NCBI GenBank assembly: GCA_964349885.1
Contig: CAYGIQ010000028.1
Span: 1 to 22,407 of the forward strand
Direction: 5' to 3'
Length of the DNA: 22,407 nt
From: UBA1413 sp964349885
GTDB taxonomy: Bacteria; Bacteroidota; Bacteroidia; Bacteroidales; Prolixibacteraceae
Both the position numbers and the translations under genes were made by a program. Positions 15,863 through 22,407 of this stretch are shown one piece after another. The notes below the pieces were generated by a model. That model was given only the letters and a program-made list of their open reading frames with translations. It was not told the origin of the DNA and did no database searches. Position 1 is the first letter of the stretch, and each line of letters starts with the position of its first letter.

Positions 15863-16525
15863 TTACCATTCGATTGTCCCTCTGTTGTGGGCAGACAGAT
15901 AGTCGTTGGCTTTACTAAAGTGCTTGTTGCCAAAAAAACCTGCATGGGCCGATAATGGCGAGGGATGTACCGATTCCAGTATCAAATGTTTTTGTGCATC
16001 AATCAATTGCCGCTTTTGGCGTGCATAATTCCCCCATAACATAAATACCACATTTTGAGCTGATTCGGACAACTGGGCTATGGTGCGGTCGGTAAAAGTT
16101 TCCCAGCCCCGCTTTTGGTGTGAACCTGCTTTCCCGGCTTCTACCGTTAGGGTTGCATTCAAAAGCAAGACCCCCTGATTGGCCCATCGCTCCAAATTTC
16201 CACTTCGTGGTACTGGCAATCCAAGATCGTTTTCTATCTCGCGAAAAATGTTGCGCAGCGAAGGGGGATGAGGCACTCCGTTGGGTACCGAAAAACAGAG
16301 TCCATGCGCCTGATTTGGCTGATGATAAGGATCCTGCCCTAAAATGACTACCCTTACCGAAGCAACAGGGGTGTGGTTGTATGCATTGAATATTAGCGAC
16401 CCCGGGGGATAAACCGTATGGTTGTGGTAAGCCTCCTTTACAAATTCCACCAGACTTGCGAAGTAGGGTTGCTCAAACTCCTCTTTTAAGAGCAGAGCCC
16501 ACGAGGGTTCTATTTTTACCTGCAT
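15863..16525 (-). CDS. ung: Uracil-DNA glycosylase, family 1
   Basis: 220 residues from the ATG at 16525 (MQVKIEPSWALLLKEEF). The open frame has an upstream ATG at 16555, but a TAnnTTTG promoter box sits between the two. It excises uracil from DNA. The catalytic loop VVILGQDPYH holds Asp65, LLLNATLTVEAG is the uracil-binding segment, and the minor-groove loop HPSPLSAH holds His187. Length and sequence match the standard bacterial family. It is transcribed alone, with a degraded coding-like stretch just upstream on the same strand. Confidence 0.95.
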   Translation of the reverse strand: MQVKIEPSWALLLKEEFEQPYFASLVEFVKEAYHNHTVYPPGSLIFNAYNHTPVASVRVVILGQDPYHQPNQAHGLCFSVPNGVPHPPSLRNIFREIENDLGLPVPRSGNLERWANQGVLLLNATLTVEAGKAGSHQKRGWETFTDRTIAQLSESAQNVVFMLWGNYARQKRQLIDAQKHLILESVHPSPLSAHAGFFGNKHFSKANDYLSAHNRGTIEW

Positions 16526-16542
16526 GTTGTTAACCTTTTTAG

Positions 16543-16550
16543 CAAAGTTA
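16543..16550 (-). promoter_or_regulatory. -7 promoter box of ung
   Basis: The minus strand reads TAACTTTG, an exact TAnnTTTG match, 17 bases before the ATG at 16525. This makes the longer reading from 16555 unlikely. Confidence 0.55.
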
Positions 16551-16605
16551 GCCATTTACGAATTTCTTTTTCGTCAACATTTTCAGATACTCAACTAGCA
16601 CCAAT

Positions 16606-16731
16606 TTACATTCCTTCAAACCGAATTTTCTCCTTGGTCAGGATCTCCTTGGGAAATGTGAGTTTATTGGCAGCAAAAGGATAGTTTTGTAAAAATGAAT
16701 TACAGCCTTTCAGGTTGATGGTCAGGAGGGC
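16606..16731 (-). pseudogene. Start-less coding remnant resembling the end of a META domain
   Basis: A 41-codon minus-strand stretch reads NLKGCNSFLQNYPFAANKLT and then FPKEILTKEKIRFEGM before a TAA. META (HslJ-type) domains, as remembered, have GCN-x-F-x3-Y-x5-KL-x-F-x5-T, and this stretch keeps each spacing. The frame has no ATG, GTG or TTG and meets a stop at 16780-16782 within the sulfatase gene, and the usual rest of a META domain after the G-M is missing. It is therefore read as a fragment of a lost gene, cut by the rearrangement that placed the sulfatase here. A chance open frame remains possible. Confidence 0.4.
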
Positions 16732-16733
16732 TT

Positions 16734-16741
16734 TATTTTTG
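16734..16741 (+). promoter_or_regulatory. Possible -7 promoter box of the sulfatase gene
   Basis: TATTTTTG matches TAnnTTTG, with a TTG at 16715-16717 sixteen bases upstream. It lies only 11 bases before the ATG, so the leader would be very short. Weak. Confidence 0.3.
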
Positions 16742-16752
16742 GATTTCAGAAA

Positions 16753-18306
16753 ATGGAAAAAAGATCGCTGCCTGTAGCGCTATGGTCGAGCTTGGCATTA
16801 ATTGGTATAAGCTCTGCGTGTTATAAATCTGCCCCTGGCATAAGTGCTGGTGTGCCCCCCAATATTATATACATATTGGCCGACGATCTTGGCTACGGCG
16901 ATCTGGGGTGTTTTGGCCAGCTAAAGATTGAAACGCCCCACATTGACGCCCTTGCCGCAGGGGGAGTTGTTTTTACCCAACATTATACCGGGGCACCGGT
17001 GTGCGCACCTGCCCGATCGGTCTTGTTAACAGGTTTGCACAGCGGAAAGACTCAGGTAAGGGGAAACGATGAGTGGAGTGAACGTGGGAATGTATGGAAT
17101 TACCGGACCATGATTGCTGATTCAACGCTTGAAGGTCAAAAGCCTCTGCAGCGTGGAACCTATACCTTGGGATCTCTCATGAAAGATGCTGGCTACCGTA
17201 CCGGATTAGTAGGGAAATGGGGGTTGGGTGCTCCACATACCGAGAGTATTCCCAACAACCTCGGATTTGACTATTTTTACGGATATAACTGTCAGCGGCA
17301 AGCCCATACGCTCTATCCGGTTCATCTTTGGGAAAACAAACTAAAAATCCCCCTTCGAAACGATACGATATCACCTCATACGCGGCTCGCAGCTGGTTCC
17401 GATCCATACGATATGGCTGCTTATGCTCCATTTATGCTTACCGATTATGCCCCCGATTTGATGTTCGATGCCTTAACCCGGTTTGTAGGTGACCACGCCC
17501 ATCAGCCATTCTTTCTGCTATGGGCTACCCCGGTTCCGCATGTTCCGCTTCAGGCTCCTCAGCGGTGGATCGACTATTATGTAAATAAGTTTGGCGAAGA
17601 AGAACCCTACCTTGGAGACAAAAATTATTTTCCACATCGCTATCCCCGTGCGGCGTACGCTGCGATGGTTAGCCATTTCGATGAGCAGGTGGGCATGTTG
17701 ATTTCGCAACTGAAGGATATGGGGGTTTTTGACCAAACACTCATAATATTGACCAGCGATAACGGACCTACCTATAACGGAGGCACCGATTCTCCTTGGT
17801 TTAATAGTGGTGGCCCATTCCGGAGTGGTTATGGATATGGGAAAGGATTCCTTCATGAAGGAGGTATCAGAGTCCCTATGGTTGCTTCATGGCCTGATGT
17901 AATTGCTCCAGCATCGGTGTCTGACCACCCTTCTGTTTTCTATGATGTAATGCCTACTTTGGCCGATGTAGCGGGCATCGATGTGCCGGTTGATACCGAT
18001 GGTATCAGTTTTCTACCATCCCTTAAAGGGGTCCCACAAACAAAGCATGCTTATCTCTATTGGGAATTTCCAGACAACGGGGGACAAATAGCGGTTCGGA
18101 TTGATAATTATAAGGCACTTCTGAAGGATATTCACGGTGGTAATCACGTATGGCAACTTTTCGACCTGGATGCAGATCTAATCGAAGCAAATGATATAGC
18201 CGACCGTCATCCTGATGTAATATCACGGGTGTTGAATATTGTGCAAGAAGCACATACTCCTTCCGATAATCCCCTTTGGAAATTTCAGTTCCTTGATCCG
18301 GGGTAA
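16753..18306 (+). CDS. Exported sulfatase, formylglycine (Cys) type
   Basis: 517 residues. The N-terminus is hydrophobic (PVALWSSLALIGISSAC) and ends at Cys23, so it is probably exported and possibly a lipoprotein, though Ser at the -3 place is unusual for a lipobox. The alkaline-phosphatase-type fold starts NIIYILADDLGYGDLG with metal ligands Asp44 and Asp45. The activation site is C84-A-P-A-R, the C-x-P-x-R motif whose Cys is converted to formylglycine. GKWGLG and SDNGPTYNGG (metal ligands Asp336 and Asn337) follow. Such enzymes remove sulfate from host or algal glycans or other esters; substrate cannot be assigned. It needs a maturase encoded elsewhere. No glycan-utilisation genes (SusC/D, hydrolases) are adjacent, and the C39 exporter gene converges on it. 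Confidence 0.9.
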   Translation: MEKRSLPVALWSSLALIGISSACYKSAPGISAGVPPNIIYILADDLGYGDLGCFGQLKIETPHIDALAAGGVVFTQHYTGAPVCAPARSVLLTGLHSGKTQVRGNDEWSERGNVWNYRTMIADSTLEGQKPLQRGTYTLGSLMKDAGYRTGLVGKWGLGAPHTESIPNNLGFDYFYGYNCQRQAHTLYPVHLWENKLKIPLRNDTISPHTRLAAGSDPYDMAAYAPFMLTDYAPDLMFDALTRFVGDHAHQPFFLLWATPVPHVPLQAPQRWIDYYVNKFGEEEPYLGDKNYFPHRYPRAAYAAMVSHFDEQVGMLISQLKDMGVFDQTLIILTSDNGPTYNGGTDSPWFNSGGPFRSGYGYGKGFLHEGGIRVPMVASWPDVIAPASVSDHPSVFYDVMPTLADVAGIDVPVDTDGISFLPSLKGVPQTKHAYLYWEFPDNGGQIAVRIDNYKALLKDIHGGNHVWQLFDLDADLIEANDIADRHPDVISRVLNIVQEAHTPSDNPLWKFQFLDPG

Positions 18307-18384
18307 ATCCTGCAGTTTTGATATTTTTTAAAGGCAGTTGCCATGATATGCTTATGCTAACCAAATATTTAATCCACTTCAGGG

Positions 18385-20574
18385 TTAAGCAAAATCCATT
18401 TTGGCATGGAATGCCGATCTGAAGAATGTATTGTGTTCTTTTACAAATTCCGGATGTCCGGTTATTGAAATCGTTTTGTTTTCGATAACATAGACAGTGT
18501 CGGCCATACTTGCCAAATCGGCACGGTGGGTTACCATGATAATCGCAAGGCGCTCTTTTAATTCCTTTAGCAGTTTGATCACAAAATGCTCGGTCTTTCG
18601 GTCCATCGCTGCGGTAGCCTCGTCGAGCAGCAGCAATTGAGGCTTTTTGTACAAAGCCCTTGCAAGTGCGATCAGTTGCCGTTGCCCTCCCGAAAGGTTG
18701 GTACTGTTTTCGTTTACTATGGTTGCATAACCCTGCTGCAGTTCCATAATGTAAGGATGAAAACCAAAGTCGTGGCAAAAACGTACTACTTTTTCCGGGT
18801 CGGGCGATTCCTCCATGGCAATGTTTTCAAGGAGTGTCGCATTAAACAACCTTACATGCTGAGGAACTATCGCCACTTTTTCTCTCCATAAAGGGGTTAA
18901 TGCACTGCTCCAATCGGTGTTGTTGATTTTAATCATACCTTCTTCGGCTATCTGAAACCTCATTAAAATATCAAGCAGCGTACTTTTTCCGCACCCGACC
19001 TCACCAAACAAGGCAATGGTTTGCCCCCTTTGTACAGAAAGCGTTAACTTGCTTAATAATAATCTTTTACCCGGAAACCTGAAGCTAACGCCTTCCATCG
19101 ACAGGGAAAAATCCATCCCGGGGTCTTTTTCTGAGCGGTTGTTCACATTATTGGGTATATATTCTGGTTGGCTTGCGGCAAATTCAAACATCCGGTTGAA
19201 TGCAATGCGCGCTTCGTGGAATTGCACCGGGACCATTGAAATTCCAATTAAGGAGGTACCCAGTGTCCCCGCAATGGTAACAATCGCCATCATTTCTCCG
19301 AGCAGCATTTGTTCGAGCCAAACCTGATAAACACCAATTGAGATGATGAGGGTCATCCATGCCGAGCTGCTCATAGTGATCCAAAAAATGAGTTTGGAGG
19401 AGATTATTCCCAATTGATACGAACTCTGCAGATAGAGATGATAAACCACCGAAACCACCTTCGAGAACCATCCTTCGCCGTTGTATGATTTTACCGCGTT
19501 TATTCCTTGAATGGTATCGATGTATTTGCTTTCGGTGTGCGCATAATTCTGCATAACAGCTTCTTGTGAGACTATTATTCGGTGGTTGAAAAACCAAGCT
19601 ACAACACCAAACAATGGAATGGCCCCCAATACCATATAGCCGGCAACAGGCGAAAGAAAGAAAATATAGACGATGGAGGTGAGCGCAATAAGCAGGTCAA
19701 TGGCTACCTGACTGCTTAAATTAACCACCACCTTTTGAATACGTTGGGCATCGTTGAGACGGGCTATCATATCGCCAGTGGTTGTGCTGTCGAAAAATGG
19801 TTTAGGCAGAAATAGCAGTTTGCCAAAGAAATCGGAGATAAGCCTGAGGTTCATGTCTTTTCCCTGACGGAGAATCAAAACCGACCGAACAAGGCTTAAT
19901 GCTGCCCTTGCCAGCAGAACCAATCCAAATAGGGCCAACCCTGCAACCAGAGGGGCCGGGTTCTTTGCAGGCAATAACTCGTCAATGAGCTTCTGGGTAA
20001 AGATGGCAGTAGCAAGACTTAGAACCGAAATCAGGATGCCCAAAAAGGCAGCAACGCCTAAAACCGGTAGATCGGGTTGTATGAGCCCCAAAATCCATTT
20101 TTGCTTTTTGGCCATATCCGCGTCCACTTTTATGAACTTCTTCCCGGGCGTAAGTTGCAACAATGCTTTTGTTTTCCAGATGGCCTCTAGTTCCGGTTCC
20201 GATAAGTTTAACAAACCTTTGGCTGGATCTCCAATGGTAAAGGAGCCATTTCGAAAGCCATAACAAACAACGAAATGGTTCATTTTCTCGGCGGTTAGGG
20301 TATGGAGGATTACAGGGTTGTTGAGTTCTTTAAGCTTCTCGATATTGGCTGCGTAGCCTCCTGCTTCGAAGCCCATCGATAGCGCAGCCTGGTACAATCC
20401 GAGCAGACTCGTTCCGTTGAGGTTGGTACCACTTTCCAACTGCAGTTTCTCCTGGGTGGTGTGTCCTCCGTAGTATTGGGTAATGGAGGCAAGACAAGCC
20501 AATCCGCAGTAGGCCTGACTGTATTGCCTGACAAAACTTTTGCTCAGGTTTCTATGGGTTGATTGTGTGCTCAT
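18385..20574 (-). CDS. C39-peptidase-containing ABC exporter
   Basis: 729 residues from the ATG at 20574. The frame extends 30 codons further, but that stretch overlaps a small signal-peptide ORF and looks non-coding. The N-terminal C39 peptidase domain has Gln17, Cys23 (QAYCGLACL), His100 (MNHFVVCYG) and Asp116 (IGDPAKG), a full catalytic set, with Tyr in place of the usual Asp before the Cys. Residues about 165-450 are a six-helix exporter membrane domain. The ATPase domain has Walker A GEVGCGKS (524-531), signature LSGGQ (627-631) and Walker B LLLLDEATAAMD. Such proteins cleave leader peptides after double glycine and export the product. No membrane-fusion partner or outer-membrane channel gene is seen next to it. 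It follows a membrane-anchored thioredoxin-like gene and is the last gene before the convergent sulfatase. Confidence 0.92.
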   Translation of the reverse strand: MSTQSTHRNLSKSFVRQYSQAYCGLACLASITQYYGGHTTQEKLQLESGTNLNGTSLLGLYQAALSMGFEAGGYAANIEKLKELNNPVILHTLTAEKMNHFVVCYGFRNGSFTIGDPAKGLLNLSEPELEAIWKTKALLQLTPGKKFIKVDADMAKKQKWILGLIQPDLPVLGVAAFLGILISVLSLATAIFTQKLIDELLPAKNPAPLVAGLALFGLVLLARAALSLVRSVLILRQGKDMNLRLISDFFGKLLFLPKPFFDSTTTGDMIARLNDAQRIQKVVVNLSSQVAIDLLIALTSIVYIFFLSPVAGYMVLGAIPLFGVVAWFFNHRIIVSQEAVMQNYAHTESKYIDTIQGINAVKSYNGEGWFSKVVSVVYHLYLQSSYQLGIISSKLIFWITMSSSAWMTLIISIGVYQVWLEQMLLGEMMAIVTIAGTLGTSLIGISMVPVQFHEARIAFNRMFEFAASQPEYIPNNVNNRSEKDPGMDFSLSMEGVSFRFPGKRLLLSKLTLSVQRGQTIALFGEVGCGKSTLLDILMRFQIAEEGMIKINNTDWSSALTPLWREKVAIVPQHVRLFNATLLENIAMEESPDPEKVVRFCHDFGFHPYIMELQQGYATIVNENSTNLSGGQRQLIALARALYKKPQLLLLDEATAAMDRKTEHFVIKLLKELKERLAIIMVTHRADLASMADTVYVIENKTISITGHPEFVKEHNTFFRSAFHAKMDFA

Positions 20575-20698
20575 GGTTGTGTGCTTTGGGTTTCGATGAT
20601 GACCACTGTTTTTTTGTATCTCGGTCGTTGTTGTCGCTCTGAACTGTCGAAAAAAGTGAGGCAAGCAGAAGGCCTGCCATAAAGAAAATACGTGTCAT
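20552..20698 (-). CDS. Small exported peptide, unknown, upstream of the C39 exporter
   Basis: A 48-codon open frame starting MTRIFFMAGLLLASLFST. The first 21 residues form a clean Sec-type signal (MTR, a hydrophobic core, then VQS-DN as a plausible cleavage site). The remaining 27 residues are hydrophilic, rich in Asn, Asp, Lys, Ser and His (AHNHEHTINP at the end), with no Cys and no double glycine. It begins 35 bases after the stop of the thioredoxin-like gene and overlaps the start of the C39 exporter by 23 bases, as expected of a co-translated operon member. No family is recognised. It could be a cargo, an accessory peptide or a chance open frame; the well-formed signal and tight placement favour a real gene. 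Confidence 0.5.
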   Translation of the reverse strand: MTRIFFMAGLLLASLFSTVQSDNNDRDTKKQWSSSKPKAHNHEHTINP

Positions 20699-20733
20699 AT
20701 ATTTTATTTTTGAGGGTTTGGCATGGGCGTTTA

Positions 20734-21267
20734 TTATGGGAGCAATGTTGTGTTCAACACCTTTAAGATGGCTTCTGGATGGGTTTCTCCCTGAAACCGA
20801 ACAAGAAGTTTTTGCTGCCGGTCATAGATATAGGTCGAAGGCAGCGTGGCTTTCCCAAAAGTTTGTTGAAATTTCTGATTGGGATCGATTAGAATAATGA
20901 GGTTATCTATCTCATACAGGTTGTATTCAGTTGCAAATTGAGATACCCTTTGGATGGAGTCGTCCGGCGTAACCATTATAATCTGAATTTCCGAAAAGTG
21001 GTTGGCATAAGCCGCAATCTCGCTTGCCTCGTACTGACAATAGCCACAATCCGGATGGAAATAGCGCACCACGACAGCTTTATTGGGGTCAAATGAAGTA
21101 AGCGCTACCATTTGTCCGTCGATCGATTGAAAATTTGCAGGAGGCAGCTGGGAAATGCCCTCTGCAATTCGTTTCTGTGCATTGTACCCCAAAACAATGT
21201 ATATGGCAAGCATGGATGCAGCAAATGCAGTAGCGGCTAGAATGGCAATTTTGTAAAACTTTGGCAT
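20734..21267 (-). CDS. Membrane-anchored thioredoxin-fold (TlpA/ResA-like) protein
   Basis: 177 residues from the ATG at 21267; a longer open frame reaches 21648 but overlaps the upstream gene and is not coding there. A single N-terminal membrane segment (about 7-27) is followed by an exported thioredoxin domain. The active site is C74-G-Y-C77 in RYFHPDCGYCQYEAS, preceded by FQSIDGQMVALTSF and followed by IIMVTPDDS and the cis-Pro segment ATLPSTYIYD. It would oxidise, reduce or isomerise disulfides outside the cytoplasmic membrane. It starts 4 bases after the stop of the five-helix membrane protein gene and precedes the small peptide and C39 exporter, so all four are probably one transcript. 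Confidence 0.85.
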   Translation of the reverse strand: MPKFYKIAILAATAFAASMLAIYIVLGYNAQKRIAEGISQLPPANFQSIDGQMVALTSFDPNKAVVVRYFHPDCGYCQYEASEIAAYANHFSEIQIIMVTPDDSIQRVSQFATEYNLYEIDNLIILIDPNQKFQQTFGKATLPSTYIYDRQQKLLVRFQGETHPEAILKVLNTTLLP

Positions 21268-21271
21268 AGGC

Positions 21272-21916
21272 TTAGGAGAGGTTAAGTGTAGCAAACATGA
21301 CCAGCAAAGTCCAGAGCAACAGTCCGCTGCCATAGGATAGGGTAACCATCTTGATTGGCACGCCAAGCCCATTCCAACTATTGGGGTGGTGCACGAGCAA
21401 TAGTCGACGCACCAGTAAGATAAGCGCGGCGATGTACAAAATTTCAAAAAGGTTGATAAGGCTAAGCGGGTAGTGAAACAGCCTATCGATTGCCGTAATG
21501 TCCATTGTATCGATAAGCGACAAAGGCTGGAATTGCAAATCATTGAGGGTTTCGACCTGTTTGAAGAAAACCAAAATAGCCAATTTGGCCAATCCGGAGA
21601 CTGCAAAGACAAAATCGGCCAGCAATGCAGATTGGAAAAGGTGACCAAGTCGGAGGGGCAGGTTGTAAAGAAACAAGCCCGTATACAAGAACAGGGAGGT
21701 GAATACCGATCTAATTAGGATAACAATGGGGATGAGGGCATAGCCAACCCATTGCCATTTTTTGGACAATGCAAAGAGACTCCCGATGCGATCGTAGGCC
21801 AGCTGGCCGCCAAAGGTCTGCTGCATTAGAGATTCGGTGAAGTAAAGGTATTGTATGCCGTAAGTTGTTGACATACCTACCAATGACAAACCAAAAAGAA
21901 GGTGCCAGGCTTTCAT
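21272..21916 (-). CDS. Five-helix membrane protein of unknown family, peptide-export cluster
   Basis: 214 residues with about five hydrophobic segments: 4-26, 55-84, 93-118, 148-172 and 188-212. There are no paired cysteines, so it is not a DsbB or VKOR-type quinone reductase. No motif of a known family was recognised. An N-terminal loop (about 27-54) and a loop rich in Asp and Asn (about 119-147) separate the helices. The short spacing to the thioredoxin-like gene (4 bases) means that the two are translated together. By position it may be a membrane partner of that protein or an immunity or assembly factor for the exported product; this is inference only. Confidence 0.7.
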   Translation of the reverse strand: MKAWHLLFGLSLVGMSTTYGIQYLYFTESLMQQTFGGQLAYDRIGSLFALSKKWQWVGYALIPIVILIRSVFTSLFLYTGLFLYNLPLRLGHLFQSALLADFVFAVSGLAKLAILVFFKQVETLNDLQFQPLSLIDTMDITAIDRLFHYPLSLINLFEILYIAALILLVRRLLLVHHPNSWNGLGVPIKMVTLSYGSGLLLWTLLVMFATLNLS

Positions 21917-22147
21917 GGTTTAGGGGTAATAAAATGTAACGATCTGCTGTTAAATTAATGGTTGATTTTAATGCTCCGGAGGGTTAATGCATGCTGATCA
22001 CCCCACAAATTGATGCAAACAATGATTGAGTTGTTGAGGCGTAACCCTTACCAGCTCAATTTTCAAGGTTGGCATGGCTGTTTGTTGTAAGGTTCAGCAA
22101 TGGATTTTTGCTTCAAATTTTTAAAATCAAGAACATTAATTCATTTT
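21917..22147. other. Intergenic stretch upstream of the export cluster
   Basis: This 231-base gap holds only open frames of about 25 codons on either strand and no exact TAnnTTTG box. The nearest on the minus strand is TACATTTT about 20 bases before the ATG at 21916. No precursor peptide with a double-glycine leader was found here. Confidence 0.5.
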
Positions 22148-22407
22148 TTATAACTCATTTTTAATTTTCCTGTTATTCTCTCTCATAATCAGGAAATAGA
22201 ATATGATAAAGCAAATGGATACCAATATCCATCCAAGGTATTGGAGGGACGTGGGATGTAAATAAGCCATTATCGCATTAGCACAGATAAAGATGGTTAA
22301 GAATATAATTAAAAGAGTAAGTACTCGGTTTTTGTTCCTAATATTCAGTTTGTCGATATATCTGTGTGTGAATAACAGTAAAATTCCTAATCCTCCAAGA
22401 AACACAG
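22148..22407 (-). CDS. Small membrane protein of unknown function, N-terminus beyond right edge
   Basis: About 86 residues are visible, with three hydrophobic segments (near FLGGLGILLLF, VLTLLIIFLTIFICANAIMAY and YLGWILVSICFIIFYFLIM) and a basic tail (RENNRKIKNEL). A GTG at 22403-22405 could start it, but the frame is open to the edge, so the true start may lie outside. It is the same strand as the peptide-export cluster but 231 bases upstream of it and lower in GC. No family recognised. Whether it belongs to that cluster is unclear. Confidence 0.5.
   Translation of the reverse strand, partial: VFLGGLGILLLFTHRYIDKLNIRNKNRVLTLLIIFLTIFICANAIMAYLHPTSLQYLGWILVSICFIIFYFLIMRENNRKIKNEL

Noticed and set aside
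20575..20664. 30-codon N-terminal extension of the C39 exporter
   Set aside because: It has non-coding character (MPHFFRQFRATTTT), overlaps the small signal-peptide ORF, and C39 domains normally begin close to the conserved Gln and Cys.
21998..22075. 25-codon minus-strand open frame ending in Val-Gly, considered as a precursor peptide
   Set aside because: No leader-like pattern or double glycine, no ribosome site, and the length is expected by chance.
22013..22090. 25-codon plus-strand open frame containing Gly-Trp-His-Gly-Cys
   Set aside because: Chance length, wrong strand for the cluster and no promoter.
1..22407. tRNA genes, CRISPR repeats, insertion sequences, phage genes
   Set aside because: Both strands were read by eye for T-arm-like sequences, regularly spaced repeats, transposase motifs and terminal inverted repeats; none was convincing.

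Overview
The window looks like chromosomal DNA from a Bacteroidota bacterium, probably a Bacteroidia-type anaerobe or facultative anaerobe; the order is a guess. The support is repeated TAnnTTTG promoter -7 boxes ahead of genes, Bacteroidota-style protein sequences (the IF3, L20, ABC-F and S9 peptidase genes), a two-cluster clostridial-type ferredoxin, and exported lipoprotein and Tat-lipoprotein enzymes. No tRNA, rRNA, CRISPR array, insertion sequence or phage gene was recognised. A run of 10 N at 7145-7154 marks an assembly gap inside one gene.

Left part (1-2266): a LacI-family regulator runs off the left edge on the minus strand. It is divergent from a Tat-exported Gfo/Idh/MocA oxidoreductase. 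The 339-base spacer holds a perfect 20-bp palindrome with a central CG, placed as an autoregulatory operator, and the regulator appears to have ATC where its ATG should be.

Middle (2265-16525) is mostly housekeeping: an ABC-F (Uup-like) ATPase, endonuclease III overlapping a convergent ZIP metal transporter, a 56-residue ferredoxin with its own promoter and terminator, a divergent diacylglycerol-kinase-like protein, a secreted S9 (DPP IV-type) peptidase, the classical thrS-infC-rpmI-rplT translation operon (infC with an AUU start and a perfect AGGAGG), a fructosamine-kinase-family protein, a nitroreductase, phosphate acetyltransferase and uracil-DNA glycosylase.

Right part (16526-22407): an exported Cys-type sulfatase sits next to a start-less minus-strand remnant that resembles the end of a META domain. 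Convergent to the sulfatase is a minus-strand cluster: a fragment of a small membrane protein at the right edge, a five-helix membrane protein of unknown family, a membrane-anchored CGYC thioredoxin-like protein 4 bases downstream, a 48-residue signal-peptide-bearing small ORF, and a C39-peptidase ABC exporter. This cluster is the best candidate in the window for an undescribed system: redox-assisted maturation and export of a peptide. The cargo is not obvious, because no double-glycine leader is visible.

Several start sites were moved from the longest open frame to an internal ATG because a promoter or non-coding sequence fills the extension (DAGK-like protein, S9 peptidase, thrS, pta, ung, C39 exporter), and infC was extended upstream to its AUU codon.
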